Notes: a model not told the origin generated them from the sequence alone. DNA of 24,162 nucleotides from Clostridiaceae bacterium (GCA_016292575.1 JAEDIH010000011.1:1-24162); one strand, 5' to 3'; positions 7,292 through 14,951 are shown, counted from the stretch's first letter. Numbers and translations: made by a program.

Positions 7292-7795
7292 TCAAAAACC
7301 AAATACGCCGGGAATTGCATATGCAAGTACGGACATGATTATTCCGGCCGCAAGAACGCCCACCGAAATTGTCGGAAAGGAGTGGCGGATTCTAATATCA
7401 AAAAGGTCGGCAGCCAGAGCACCGGTCCAGGCTCCTGTTCCGGGCAGAGGTATTGCAACAAAAAGGAACAGACCGAAAAGGCGGTACTTTTTGACCTTAT
7501 CCGCTTTCCGGATTGAGCGCGCCTCAAGCTTTTCAATGAGCTTTTCAGTCTTTTTGAATTTCTTGAGCCAATTAAAAATCTTCCTGATGAAAAGAAGAAT
7601 GAACGGAATCGGAAGAAGGTTACCGATAAAGCAAATAATAAACGCTCTGAAAAACTCAACACCCATAAGCTTTGCGGCAATCAGACCTCCGCGCAGCTCA
7701 AGGATAGGCAGCATCGAGATGATAAAAGCAATAATTTCAGAGGAAACCTTGCCGTCAAGGTTATCAACAAAAAAACGGGCTATAGATTCAGCCAT
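7292..7795 (-). CDS. COG2426 small membrane protein (Sm_multidrug_ex family)
   Basis: A 167-residue integral membrane protein of the family Pfam calls putative small multidrug export protein; transport activity is poorly supported, so the substrate is unknown. Two family motifs are clear: PILELRGG at 30-37 and IPLPGTGAWTG at 115-125, each inside or beside a membrane segment. Hydrophobic stretches lie at about 18-42, 48-70, 105-128 and 142-163, separated by a very basic cytoplasmic loop (about 72-104). The ATG has GGAGG 5 bases upstream, located in the last codons of the NUDIX gene, and only 2 bases separate the NUDIX stop from this start. The two are almost certainly translated together. Confidence 0.8.
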   Translation of the reverse strand: MAESIARFFVDNLDGKVSSEIIAFIISMLPILELRGGLIAAKLMGVEFFRAFIICFIGNLLPIPFILLFIRKIFNWLKKFKKTEKLIEKLEARSIRKADKVKKYRLFGLFLFVAIPLPGTGAWTGALAADLFDIRIRHSFPTISVGVLAAGIIMSVLAYAIPGVFGF

Positions 7796-7797
7796 AC

Positions 7798-8535
7798 TCA
7801 GCCTCCGGTGCAGTTTGCAAGAAGATATTGTTTTGCTTGCTCAAGAATACGCTTATCATTGTCATAATTCAGCGTCTTCAGCGCATCGTAATAGGAGAAC
7901 CAGCCGCACTCTTCAATTTCCTCCTGCTGAATGGTGTATTCAACGTCGTCCGTTTCGGCAAGGAAAATTGAAACAGATTTTTCAATCCTGCCCTGTATTG
8001 TGTACTCGGAGCATTTTTTGAAGTTCGGTAAAACTCTTATATTGATGCCGGTTTCCTCAAGAACCTCTCTGATAGCTGTTTGCTCGTTGTTCTCGCCGGG
8101 CTCGATATGACCTTTGGGAAATCCCCAGTGAGCGCTGCGTTTATTGCGGATCAACAGAAATTTTTTCTCGGTTGCGTCGTTTCGGAAAACAACGGCACCG
8201 CAGGAGCTTTCATAAAGACACTCAAGCGTATAACCGTTTCTGCCCTCGGCAAAGTCGATGGCGCGGCGAATATCATTGATAATGAAGCGTGTGCTTTTAG
8301 GTGCAACAACAAGGACAACACCCTTTCCGCCGTTGCGGCGGACTATGGCAATAACCCTTCCGTCAAAATTCCTGACAGGATGGTTGATACCCATAATATA
8401 AGCGCTGATGACAGAATTTTTCTGTGTTTTTCCGCCCTCAACAATACCGTAGTTCAGCCTGTATTTGAAACCGAACCGCTTATTATAAGAGTGCATCGGG
8501 GAAGTTACACGTACTCTGACGAATTTACCTAACAT
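7798..8535 (-). CDS. Two-domain protein: pyrophosphatase-like domain fused to NUDIX hydrolase
   Basis: A 245-residue protein. The C-terminal half (about 108-240) is a NUDIX hydrolase with a perfect box from Gly142 to Ile164 (GHIEPGE, then REVLEETGI), as in diadenosine tetraphosphate and other nucleoside diphosphate-linked pyrophosphatases; the GFPKGH lead-in fits the Ap4A-type subgroup. The first 95 residues resemble the compact clostridial inorganic pyrophosphatase-like proteins (RLNYGIVEG, AYIMGINHPVRNFDGRVIAIV, LVVAP). In that family I expect an acidic residue just before the AYxxG stretch, but here it is Ser44, so this domain may not be catalytic. AAGGGGA precedes the ATG. The substrate is not determinable here; a house-cleaning role is the default inference. 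Confidence 0.82.
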   Translation of the reverse strand: MLGKFVRVRVTSPMHSYNKRFGFKYRLNYGIVEGGKTQKNSVISAYIMGINHPVRNFDGRVIAIVRRNGGKGVVLVVAPKSTRFIINDIRRAIDFAEGRNGYTLECLYESSCGAVVFRNDATEKKFLLIRNKRSAHWGFPKGHIEPGENNEQTAIREVLEETGINIRVLPNFKKCSEYTIQGRIEKSVSIFLAETDDVEYTIQQEEIEECGWFSYYDALKTLNYDNDKRILEQAKQYLLANCTGG

Positions 8536-8636
8536 TATTTGTCCCCTTCAACAAAATGCAGCCGGAAACCAACATCCGGAAAACCGGAAAAACCGAAAGC
8601 TTCCGAACGCCGACCGCACAGGATAATATGCTTTAT

Positions 8637-8664
8637 ATTATACTATGTTTTTCCCATATTTCAA
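8637..8664 (-). promoter_or_regulatory. Promoter for the NUDIX/membrane protein pair
   Basis: On the minus strand TTGAAA (-35, 8659-8664), 16 bases, perfect TATAAT (-10, 8637-8642). The leader to the NUDIX start is about 95 bases and contains four spaced CCG(G)AAA blocks (plus-strand reading, 8562-8598) that can form small hairpins. Confidence 0.65.
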
Positions 8665-8704
8665 TAGGTTTTTTATATTTTATTGTTTGTACATATTTTT
8701 TTGT

Positions 8705-8746
8705 TCTGACGGCGTAATCTGCACAGCAGATTTAATCAGAGCTTCC
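8705..8746 (-). repeat. Partial copy of the MITE-like element end
   Basis: This 42-base stretch is the reverse complement of 22770-22811 with 40 of 42 positions identical, ending at the same terminal GGAAGCTCTGATTAAAT and followed by TTA. No second terminal repeat is visible nearby, so this is a solo or truncated end. It lies in the 308-base gap between the NUDIX gene and the HAD gene, which otherwise holds only the two promoters and leader sequence. Confidence 0.8.
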
Positions 8747-8774
8747 TTAATAATTTTGGGCAAAAAAATATTGT

Positions 8775-8786
8775 AGACAGTTGTCT
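8775..8786. promoter_or_regulatory. Candidate operator on the -35 box of the HAD-HD-CmpB-TetR operon
   Basis: AGACA-GT-TGTCT forms a short palindrome whose right half is the -35 hexamer. A repressor bound here would block the promoter. The TetR-family protein encoded last in the operon is the obvious candidate, but this is inference from position only. Confidence 0.4.
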
Positions 8787-8809
8787 TTATTGACGTGGCG
8801 TGATATAAT
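8781..8809 (+). promoter_or_regulatory. Promoter for the HAD-HD-CmpB-TetR operon
   Basis: TTGTCT (-35, 8781-8786), 17 bases, perfect TATAAT (-10, 8804-8809). The predicted start near 8816 rules out the in-frame ATG at 8808 as the translation start of the first gene. Confidence 0.7.
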
Positions 8810-8843
8810 GTTCAAAGACCAAAAACAAAGGAACGTCTTTAAA

Positions 8844-9683
8844 ATGCGAACTCTATTCTTAACTGACCTCGACGGAACATTTTTGGATCCCGCTGCAAGG
8901 GTATCCGCCGAATCAGCTGAAATCATAAATACTCTGACAAAAAAGGGTCTGCTGTTTTCAGTAGCAACGGCTCGGACCTATGCCACGGTTATACCGATTT
9001 TCAGTCAGGTTGATCTTCGTCTTCCGCTTGTTCTGATGAACGGTGTGTGTATCTACGACCCGATTGAAAGGCAGACAATTTCCGTTCATTCAATTCCGCC
9101 CGAAACCGGAAAAGAGATTGACAATTTGTTTAAAAAGTACGGTAAGAATCCGCTGCTTTACTTTGAGAAAAACAGCAGGCTTAATGTAAAATACAAGGCT
9201 CTTGACAACGGACACATTCGCTCCTATGTAACAGATCGCAAGGCATTCTTCAACAAAGCATTCGAGCATGTTTCGACCTTTGACTTCAAAAACAGCGGAG
9301 ACTTCGTTTATGTTGTTACCCTTGACGAAAAGGAAGCGCTTGAGGGAATTTACGGCGAAATGAAAAAAATTAAAAGCATTGACTGCAATTTTTACAGCGA
9401 TAACTATACCGACTGCTATTTTCTTGAAGCCATGTGCGCAGGCATAAACAAAGGCCGCGCTGCCGCAGAGCTTAAAAAAAGGCTCGGTGCGGACAGGCTC
9501 ATTGTTTTTGGCGATAATATCAATGATATTCCGCTTTTTGAGGCTTCGGATGAGTGTTATGCCGTACGGAACGCCTGCGACGAGCTTAAAAAAATTGCTA
9601 CGGGCGTCATCGGCAGCAACAGCGACAATGCGGTTGCAAAGTTTATTGAGAAAAGATTTTCTGAGGACAGGCAGGTGTTGTAA
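8844..9683 (+). CDS. HAD superfamily (Cof-type, subclass IIB) phosphatase
   Basis: A 279-residue haloacid-dehalogenase-type hydrolase. Motif I is DLDGT with the nucleophile Asp8 and acid/base Asp10, motif II is the Ser/Thr in FSVATART (about 39-45), motif III is Lys203 in NKGRAA and motif IV is GDNIND with Asp224 and Asp228. The cap domain lies between residues 85 and 190, as in Cof/YbiV-type sugar or nucleotide phosphatases; the substrate cannot be inferred. I chose the ATG at 8844, after an AAAGGAA site, because earlier in-frame codons fall in the promoter. The next gene starts directly after its TAA, with no intervening base. Confidence 0.88.
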   Translation: MRTLFLTDLDGTFLDPAARVSAESAEIINTLTKKGLLFSVATARTYATVIPIFSQVDLRLPLVLMNGVCIYDPIERQTISVHSIPPETGKEIDNLFKKYGKNPLLYFEKNSRLNVKYKALDNGHIRSYVTDRKAFFNKAFEHVSTFDFKNSGDFVYVVTLDEKEALEGIYGEMKKIKSIDCNFYSDNYTDCYFLEAMCAGINKGRAAAELKKRLGADRLIVFGDNINDIPLFEASDECYAVRNACDELKKIATGVIGSNSDNAVAKFIEKRFSEDRQVL

Positions 9684-10229
9684 TTGGGCAAGCTTTATGA
9701 CTGCTACTGTAAAACATACAAGCTCAACAAAATTAACAGCGAGGGTTTTTTTGACATTGTCGGCGACCTTTATTTTTCCGATGAGGTTCAGTCGCTTGCA
9801 AAGTATGAGCAGCATCTTGATATCAACAGGCTTCAGCACATCACCGGTGTTGCATTTCTGACTTATGTTATCTGCAAACGCCTTGGTCTTAACTACAGAT
9901 CTGCGGCAAGAGGCGCCACAATGCATGATCTTTTTTATTATGACTGGCGCGACGGCGAAACCGGAAAATGGCACAAGCTTCACGGCTACAAGCATCCGCA
10001 ATATGCCTGCCTCAACGCTAAGGAGCTTGCGGCTGATTCCGATATGATTACGCTTAACTGTATTAAAAGGCATATGTGGCCGCTTACGTTTGTTCCGCCG
10101 AGATACGCCGAGGGCTATATTGTCAGCTTTGCCGATAAATACTGTGCAACGCGCGAGCTGATGTATTCGCTGAGCAAAAAATATAAGCAACGATTTTTAA
10201 AAGATGTTGAAAGGATCAGTCATGAGTAA
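9684..10229 (+). CDS. HD-domain phosphohydrolase
   Basis: A 181-residue protein with a complete HD metal-site pattern: His52 in QHITG, His81-Asp82 in ATMHDLFYYDW, His130 in IKRHMWPLT and Asp151 in FADKYC. HD proteins are metal-dependent phosphohydrolases acting on nucleotides or other phosphate esters; the substrate here is unknown. The start is a TTG immediately after the HAD stop codon, with AGGTG 6 bases before it; no ATG near the N-terminus would keep the conserved region. Its last 8 bases overlap the start of the CmpB-family gene. The adjacency of HAD and HD suggests linked phosphate chemistry, or simply a common membrane-associated pathway. Confidence 0.82.
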   Translation: MGKLYDCYCKTYKLNKINSEGFFDIVGDLYFSDEVQSLAKYEQHLDINRLQHITGVAFLTYVICKRLGLNYRSAARGATMHDLFYYDWRDGETGKWHKLHGYKHPQYACLNAKELAADSDMITLNCIKRHMWPLTFVPPRYAEGYIVSFADKYCATRELMYSLSKKYKQRFLKDVERISHE

Positions 10230-11088
10230 AATCCCTCTGTATATTCTGTCGTTCTTCTTTTACAGCGCCGCCGGTTGGTTTGTTGAAAGTCTTTACCGTT
10301 CCATTGGCGAAAAGCGTATAATTAACAGCGGCTTTCTCACCGGTCCCATGTGTCCGATTTACGGCACGGGCGCGCTTGTTATGACGATTTTTCTTTATGA
10401 TCCGTTTAAGGATAAGCCGCTTCTGGTCTTTTTGCTCGGAATGGTGCTTTGCGACATTGTGGAATATATCACAAGCGTTCTGATGGAGGCGCTTTTCCAC
10501 GCAAGATGGTGGGACTACACCTATGAATTTTTGAATATCAAAGGCAGAATCTGTCTCAAGCACACTCTCTATTGGGGCATTGTTGCCTTAACATTTGTCA
10601 AGCTTGTCCATCCGCACGTTGATAGGGTTATAATGAGTTTTAATGTTAAAACAGTGCGGTTGATACTCATCGGAATTTTTGTTGTATTCTTTATTGACGT
10701 TGCAAATTCTGTAAGGAAAGCACTTGACATCAGAAAGCTTCAAATCAAGTTGGGCAAAATTCTTGATTCTATCGGCAGCACCTTCAACAGCGTTAAAACA
10801 ACCTTTGAGGACAAGAAGAACTCTCTTCAGCAGTCGCTTGAAAACAAGGCGGACAAGCTGAACGACACCAAAACAGAAGCTTTTGAGCAGCTTATTGATA
10901 TCATTCATGAGTTTGAGTTGAGGCTTTCAAAAGGCAGCAAGGATAAAAATGACAAAAATAAATACTCAAGCAGATTTTTCAGAAACAACCTTTCACTTGA
11001 AAAGAGTATCAGAAAACAGCTTGAGCGCATTCAAAAGCTTAGGGACGACATAAAATCCAATTTAAACGAGGACGGTGAAAAACAGTGA
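10222..11088 (+). CDS. CmpB-family (DUF1113, putative ABC transporter permease) membrane protein with coiled-coil tail
   Basis: A 288-residue protein. The N-terminal part (about 1-165) has about five hydrophobic segments (6-24, 45-60, 66-88, 115-132, 146-164) and the family signatures GWFVESLY, GFLTGPMCPIYG, EYITSVLMEALFHARWWDY and KGRICLKHTLYWG. The Pfam name ABC_trans_CmpB implies a permease, but I see no transporter partner and would not assume transport. The C-terminal part (about 165-288) is long, highly charged and rich in heptad-like Leu/Ile/Lys/Glu, likely a cytoplasmic coiled coil. The ATG at 10222 has AAAGGA 6 bases before it. It overlaps the HD gene by 8 bases and the regulator by 4. 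Confidence 0.8.
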   Translation: MSKIPLYILSFFFYSAAGWFVESLYRSIGEKRIINSGFLTGPMCPIYGTGALVMTIFLYDPFKDKPLLVFLLGMVLCDIVEYITSVLMEALFHARWWDYTYEFLNIKGRICLKHTLYWGIVALTFVKLVHPHVDRVIMSFNVKTVRLILIGIFVVFFIDVANSVRKALDIRKLQIKLGKILDSIGSTFNSVKTTFEDKKNSLQQSLENKADKLNDTKTEAFEQLIDIIHEFELRLSKGSKDKNDKNKYSSRFFRNNLSLEKSIRKQLERIQKLRDDIKSNLNEDGEKQ

Positions 11089-11705
11089 CGGAAACTAAAA
11101 ACAAGGTAACGGATATCCGAGTAAGAAGAACATACGATCAACTGACAGATGCTCTGATAAAGCTTCTTGCGCAAAAAAGCTTTGACGACCTTACTGTGCT
11201 TGAAATCTGCAACCAGGCCAATGTTCACAGAGCAACCTTTTATAAGCACTTTGTTGATAAGCATGATTTTCTCAACTGCTGTTTTAAGATGAAGCTTGCC
11301 GAACTTGAACTTGAAAAGACCGACAAGGATTTTTCGATTGAGCAGATGAACGAAAACTGCATGAAAATGATTAAAAAAGTGATTTCATTCATTGAAGATA
11401 ACAAGGATTTTGTCTTTTGCGTCAGTTTTGAGCATTACTCATCGTCTTTCTCGAATTCACTTTCGGACGCCATTGCCGATTTTATTATTGAACAGATCAG
11501 ATCCAAAGCCAGCTTCAGCGAAAAGCTCGGATATAATCTTCAGCTTATGGCATATTATTATTCCGGTGCAATAGTCAGCCTTGTACGCTGGTGGTCAACC
11601 TCGGAAAATGTTTGTTCAAAAAGAATGTTTCTTGAGTTTGCAAAAAGGAAGATTGATGATCTTTGCAATTATTTTGCTTCCTTTTCCGATGGCGAGCAGT
11701 CATAA
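11085..11705 (+). CDS. TetR/AcrR-family transcriptional regulator
   Basis: A 206-residue regulator with a TetR-type N-terminal DNA-binding domain: the first helix contains RRTYDQLTDALIKLL (14-28) and the helix-turn-helix spans about 36-58 (LTVLEICNQANVHRATFYKHF). The C-terminal half resembles the TetR_C_7/DhaS-type domain with a conserved tail around YYYSGAIVSLVRWW. The GTG start overlaps the stop of the CmpB gene as GTGA. Being last in a coupled operon it may autoregulate it; a palindrome on the -35 box at 8775-8786 is a candidate site. Its final 37 bases overlap the convergent ttcA-like gene, and no separate terminator is visible. Confidence 0.85.
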   Translation: MTETKNKVTDIRVRRTYDQLTDALIKLLAQKSFDDLTVLEICNQANVHRATFYKHFVDKHDFLNCCFKMKLAELELEKTDKDFSIEQMNENCMKMIKKVISFIEDNKDFVFCVSFEHYSSSFSNSLSDAIADFIIEQIRSKASFSEKLGYNLQLMAYYYSGAIVSLVRWWSTSENVCSKRMFLEFAKRKIDDLCNYFASFSDGEQS

Positions 11706-12520
11706 TCATCAAGAAAATTATATTTGAAGTCTCCCTTGTGATATCCTATAACGGTTTCAAGATTCACATTATGGACGCTTCTGAAAATATTCATTTCGAT
11801 ATTGGAGTTGGTCTTTCTAAATTGAGAGATCAACTCTTTCATTTCTTTCCGCTTTGAAAGGCTTTCATATTTTTCGGTACTGCAGGCCTCGGTAAAACGG
11901 CAGGCGCACTGCAAAAACTCAAGCGAGTTATATCTAACCCATGCCTTTATATCGCTCTCGCGCACCATGTAAAGCGGTCTTATCAGCTCCATTCCCTCAA
12001 AATTTTTGCTGTGCAGCTTCGGCATCATAGTCTTTATTTCGGCGGAATAGAGCATACTCATCAGCGTTGTTTCAATAACATCGTCAAAATGGTGACCGAG
12101 GGCAATTTTGTTGCAGCCGAGACTCTGCGCATTTTTATAGAGGTGTCCCCTCCTCATCCGTGCGCAGAGATAGCACGGAGAATTTTCAACGTCAACAACA
12201 TAATCAAAGATTTTCGCTTCAAATATTTTAACGGGAATATCAAGAAGCTTTGCATTTTCGATAATCTTGTTGCGGTTAATGTCGGTATATCCCGGGTCAA
12301 GAACCAGATATTCGGCTTCAAAAGGAAAATCGCTGTGCTTTTGCAGATGCTGAATACATTTTGCAAGGAGCATTGAATCCTTACCTCCGGAAATGCAGAC
12401 GGCTATTTTATCGCCGGGCTTTATCATTTCATATTCATTTATGCCGGCAATAAAGCGTTTCCAAATTTCCTTGCGGTATTTTTTGATTATGCTTCGTTCA
12501 ATTTCAACGTTCTTTTCCAT
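11669..12520 (-). CDS. ttcA: TtcA-family tRNA 2-thiocytidine synthesis protein
   Basis: A 283-residue PP-loop ATPase. The ATP-binding SGGKDS motif is at residues 44-49. Cys116 and Cys119 in PCYLC and further cysteines at 205, 207 and 213 (CACRFTEAC) are placed to bind the iron-sulphur cluster used for tRNA C32 thiolation in TtcA; GHHFDDVIET (142-151) is the typical second family motif. The ATG follows a GGTGA site. The C-terminal 12 codons are antisense to the end of the tetR gene. Related TtuA-type enzymes act on other tRNA positions, so the exact target base is inferred. Confidence 0.8.
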   Translation of the reverse strand: MEKNVEIERSIIKKYRKEIWKRFIAGINEYEMIKPGDKIAVCISGGKDSMLLAKCIQHLQKHSDFPFEAEYLVLDPGYTDINRNKIIENAKLLDIPVKIFEAKIFDYVVDVENSPCYLCARMRRGHLYKNAQSLGCNKIALGHHFDDVIETTLMSMLYSAEIKTMMPKLHSKNFEGMELIRPLYMVRESDIKAWVRYNSLEFLQCACRFTEACSTEKYESLSKRKEMKELISQFRKTNSNIEMNIFRSVHNVNLETVIGYHKGDFKYNFLDDYDCSPSEKEAK

Positions 12521-12623
12521 TAAATCACCAACTTAAGCCGTTCCTTAAAAACGTCCCAAACAGTACTGATTGATTCTATACTATTTATTGCAGGAATACA
12601 CCCTGCGACTAAAAAATGAGTGA

Positions 12624-12663
12624 GACATAGCATGAACCGTCGGCTAAAACGGCTGCCTATGTC
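12624..12663. other. Unexplained hairpin in the ttcA-secG intergenic region
   Basis: GACATAG and CTATGTC form a 7-base perfect outer stem around an inner CCGT/ACGG stem. It lies beyond the secG terminator and upstream of ttcA, so it belongs to neither gene body. A T-run follows on the minus strand (12611-12616) about 8 bases past the stem. A second small inverted repeat, GCAGG/CCTGC, is at 12590-12606. Possible readings are a small RNA, an attenuator in the ttcA leader or a backup terminator. Confidence 0.35.
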
Positions 12664-12669
12664 AAACGC

Positions 12670-12702
12670 AAAAAGCCTCCCTTGCCGAAGCGAGAGAAGC
12701 CT
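12670..12702 (-). terminator. Rho-independent terminator of secG
   Basis: On the minus strand GGCTTCTCTCGC, a TTCG tetraloop and GCAAGGGAGGC form an 11-pair stem with two G-U pairs and one mismatch, followed by TTTTT. It begins about 22 bases after the secG stop. Confidence 0.8.
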
Positions 12703-12723
12703 GAATGCAGATTGAATGTTTCG

Positions 12724-12975
12724 TCAGATTTTGAAGAGAACAAGCAAAGACGAAATGAGAGCAAGCACAAAGAAGATTGTTCCGCAAATCTTTGTGTACT
12801 TTGCAAGCTTTGCTTCCATTGTTCTGCCTTTGTTCTTGCCGAAGAAACTGTCTGCAGCGCCGGCGATGGCACCGGAAAGTCCCTCCTGCTTGCTTTCCTG
12901 AAAAAGAACAAGAACAATGATTATAACAGAAATAATTATGATAACAATAGACAGAATATACTGAAGAGCAGTCAT
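12724..12975 (-). CDS. secG: Preprotein translocase subunit SecG
   Basis: An 83-residue membrane protein with two hydrophobic segments at about residues 5-24 and 59-80, joined by a loop with the family signature LFQESKQEGLSGAIAGAADSFFG. SecG is the small accessory subunit of the SecYEG channel. The ATG has GGAGG 7 bases upstream. It has its own promoter (13007-13036) and terminator (12670-12702), so it is a single-gene unit below clpX. Other readings of this DNA lack its conserved pattern. Confidence 0.94.
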   Translation of the reverse strand: MTALQYILSIVIIIISVIIIVLVLFQESKQEGLSGAIAGAADSFFGKNKGRTMEAKLAKYTKICGTIFFVLALISSLLVLFKI

Positions 12976-13006
12976 GTTTTAACCTCCACAATTTTTATGC
13001 TTAGAC

Positions 13007-13036
13007 ATTTTATCACAAACAGGTAAGCAATGTCAA
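13007..13036 (-). promoter_or_regulatory. Promoter for secG
   Basis: On the minus strand a perfect TTGACA (-35, 13031-13036), 18 bases, then TAAAAT (-10, 13007-13012), about 32 bases before the ATG. It lies just after the clpX stop codon. Confidence 0.75.
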
Positions 13037-13044
13037 TAGCATTT

Positions 13045-14349
13045 TTACACTTTTTGTCTTTTTGCGATAAAGCTGTTTGAATCAGCTCCATTTGCAGCAT
13101 CGGAGCGCTCGCCGTATTCAAAAACAGGCTCTCCCTTTCCCTCAACAACGTCTCTTGTAATAGAGATTTTTGAAACGCCCGGTTCCGACGGAACGTCATA
13201 CATAAACTTCATCAGAACCTTTTCAAACTGCGAGCGAAGTCCTCTTGCGCCCGTGTTGGTCTCAAGTGTTTTTTCGGCGATTGCGTCAAGTGCGCCATCG
13301 TCAAACTCAAGCTCAACTCCGTCCATTGAGAACATATATTTATACTGCTTCACAAGCGCGTTTTTCGGCTCTGTGACTATGCGGACAAGCGCGTTCTTAT
13401 CAAGGGCATTCAACGCCGTAATGACCGGAAGACGGCCGACCAGCTCCGGAATAAGTCCGTATTTTACAAGATCATGGTGAACGACCTGCTGCATCAGCCG
13501 GCTTGCTTCAACCTCTTCCTTGCTTCTGATTTTTGCACCGAAGCCGAGACCCGAGTTGCCCATACGCTTTTCAACAATTTTTTCAATTCCGTCAAATGCG
13601 CCTGCACAGATAAACAGAATGTTTGTTGTGTCAATCTGAATGAATTCCTGCTGAGGGTGCTTTCTTCCTCCCTGGGGCGGAACGTTTGAAACAGTGCCCT
13701 CAAGAATTTTCAAAAGTGCCTGCTGAACACCCTCGCCGCTGACATCTCTGGTGATAGAGGTGCTTTCGGACTTGCGGGAAATCTTGTCAATTTCGTCAAC
13801 ATAGATAATTCCGCGTTCAGCCTTTTCAACGTCATAGTCAGCCGCTTGGATAAGCCTGAGGAGAATGTTTTCAACATCTTCGCCGACATAGCCCGCTTCA
13901 GTAAGCGTTGTTGCGTCTGCAATGGCAAACGGAACGTCAAGAATACGCGCAAGCGTCTGTGCAAGCATTGTTTTTCCAACGCCGGTAGGACCGAGCATTA
14001 AAATATTGCTCTTTGCAATCTCAACATCGGACTTGTTTTTTGAGTAAATGCGCTTATAGTGATTATACACAGCAACGCTGAGCGTGCGCTTTGCCTCGTC
14101 CTGACCGATAACATATTCGTCAAGGCGCGCTTTAATCTCATGCGGCTTGGGCAGCGAGGCAAAGTCAGCGTCGTTGCCTTTTTTGCGCTTTGCGTCCGGC
14201 TCCTCGTTTATAATCGACTGGCAAATGTCAATGCATTCGTCGCAGATATAAACTCCGGGACCTGCAATGAGCGTTCCCACTTCGCTTTGAAGCTTTCCGC
14301 AAAACGAGCAGCGCACCGGCTTATCTTTGTTTTCTTCAACTCTTGCCAT
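13045..14349 (-). CDS. clpX: ATP-dependent Clp protease ATP-binding subunit ClpX
   Basis: A 434-residue AAA+ unfoldase that feeds substrates into ClpP. The N-terminal zinc-binding domain has Cys14, Cys17, Cys36 and Cys39. Walker A is GPTGVGKT at 119-126, followed by the pore loop GYVGED, Walker B IIYVDEID, the GGRKHPQQ (RKH) loop and the IGF-loop region near GNSGLGFG. Sensor residues in the C-terminal small domain (NTGARGLRSQFE) are present. The tail after about residue 405 is divergent and polar, as usual. clpP lies 20 bases upstream on the same strand, so they form the standard clpP-clpX pair. Confidence 0.97.
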   Translation of the reverse strand: MARVEENKDKPVRCSFCGKLQSEVGTLIAGPGVYICDECIDICQSIINEEPDAKRKKGNDADFASLPKPHEIKARLDEYVIGQDEAKRTLSVAVYNHYKRIYSKNKSDVEIAKSNILMLGPTGVGKTMLAQTLARILDVPFAIADATTLTEAGYVGEDVENILLRLIQAADYDVEKAERGIIYVDEIDKISRKSESTSITRDVSGEGVQQALLKILEGTVSNVPPQGGRKHPQQEFIQIDTTNILFICAGAFDGIEKIVEKRMGNSGLGFGAKIRSKEEVEASRLMQQVVHHDLVKYGLIPELVGRLPVITALNALDKNALVRIVTEPKNALVKQYKYMFSMDGVELEFDDGALDAIAEKTLETNTGARGLRSQFEKVLMKFMYDVPSEPGVSKISITRDVVEGKGEPVFEYGERSDAANGADSNSFIAKRQKV

Positions 14350-14369
14350 AGGCTCTTTACCTCTTTTGG

Positions 14370-14951
<582 letters not shown>

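Noticed and set aside
9090..10190. A 366-codon minus-strand open frame opposite the HAD and HD genes
   Set aside because: The plus-strand genes have complete catalytic motifs and coupled starts; the antisense product has no recognisable motif and a biased composition typical of shadow frames.
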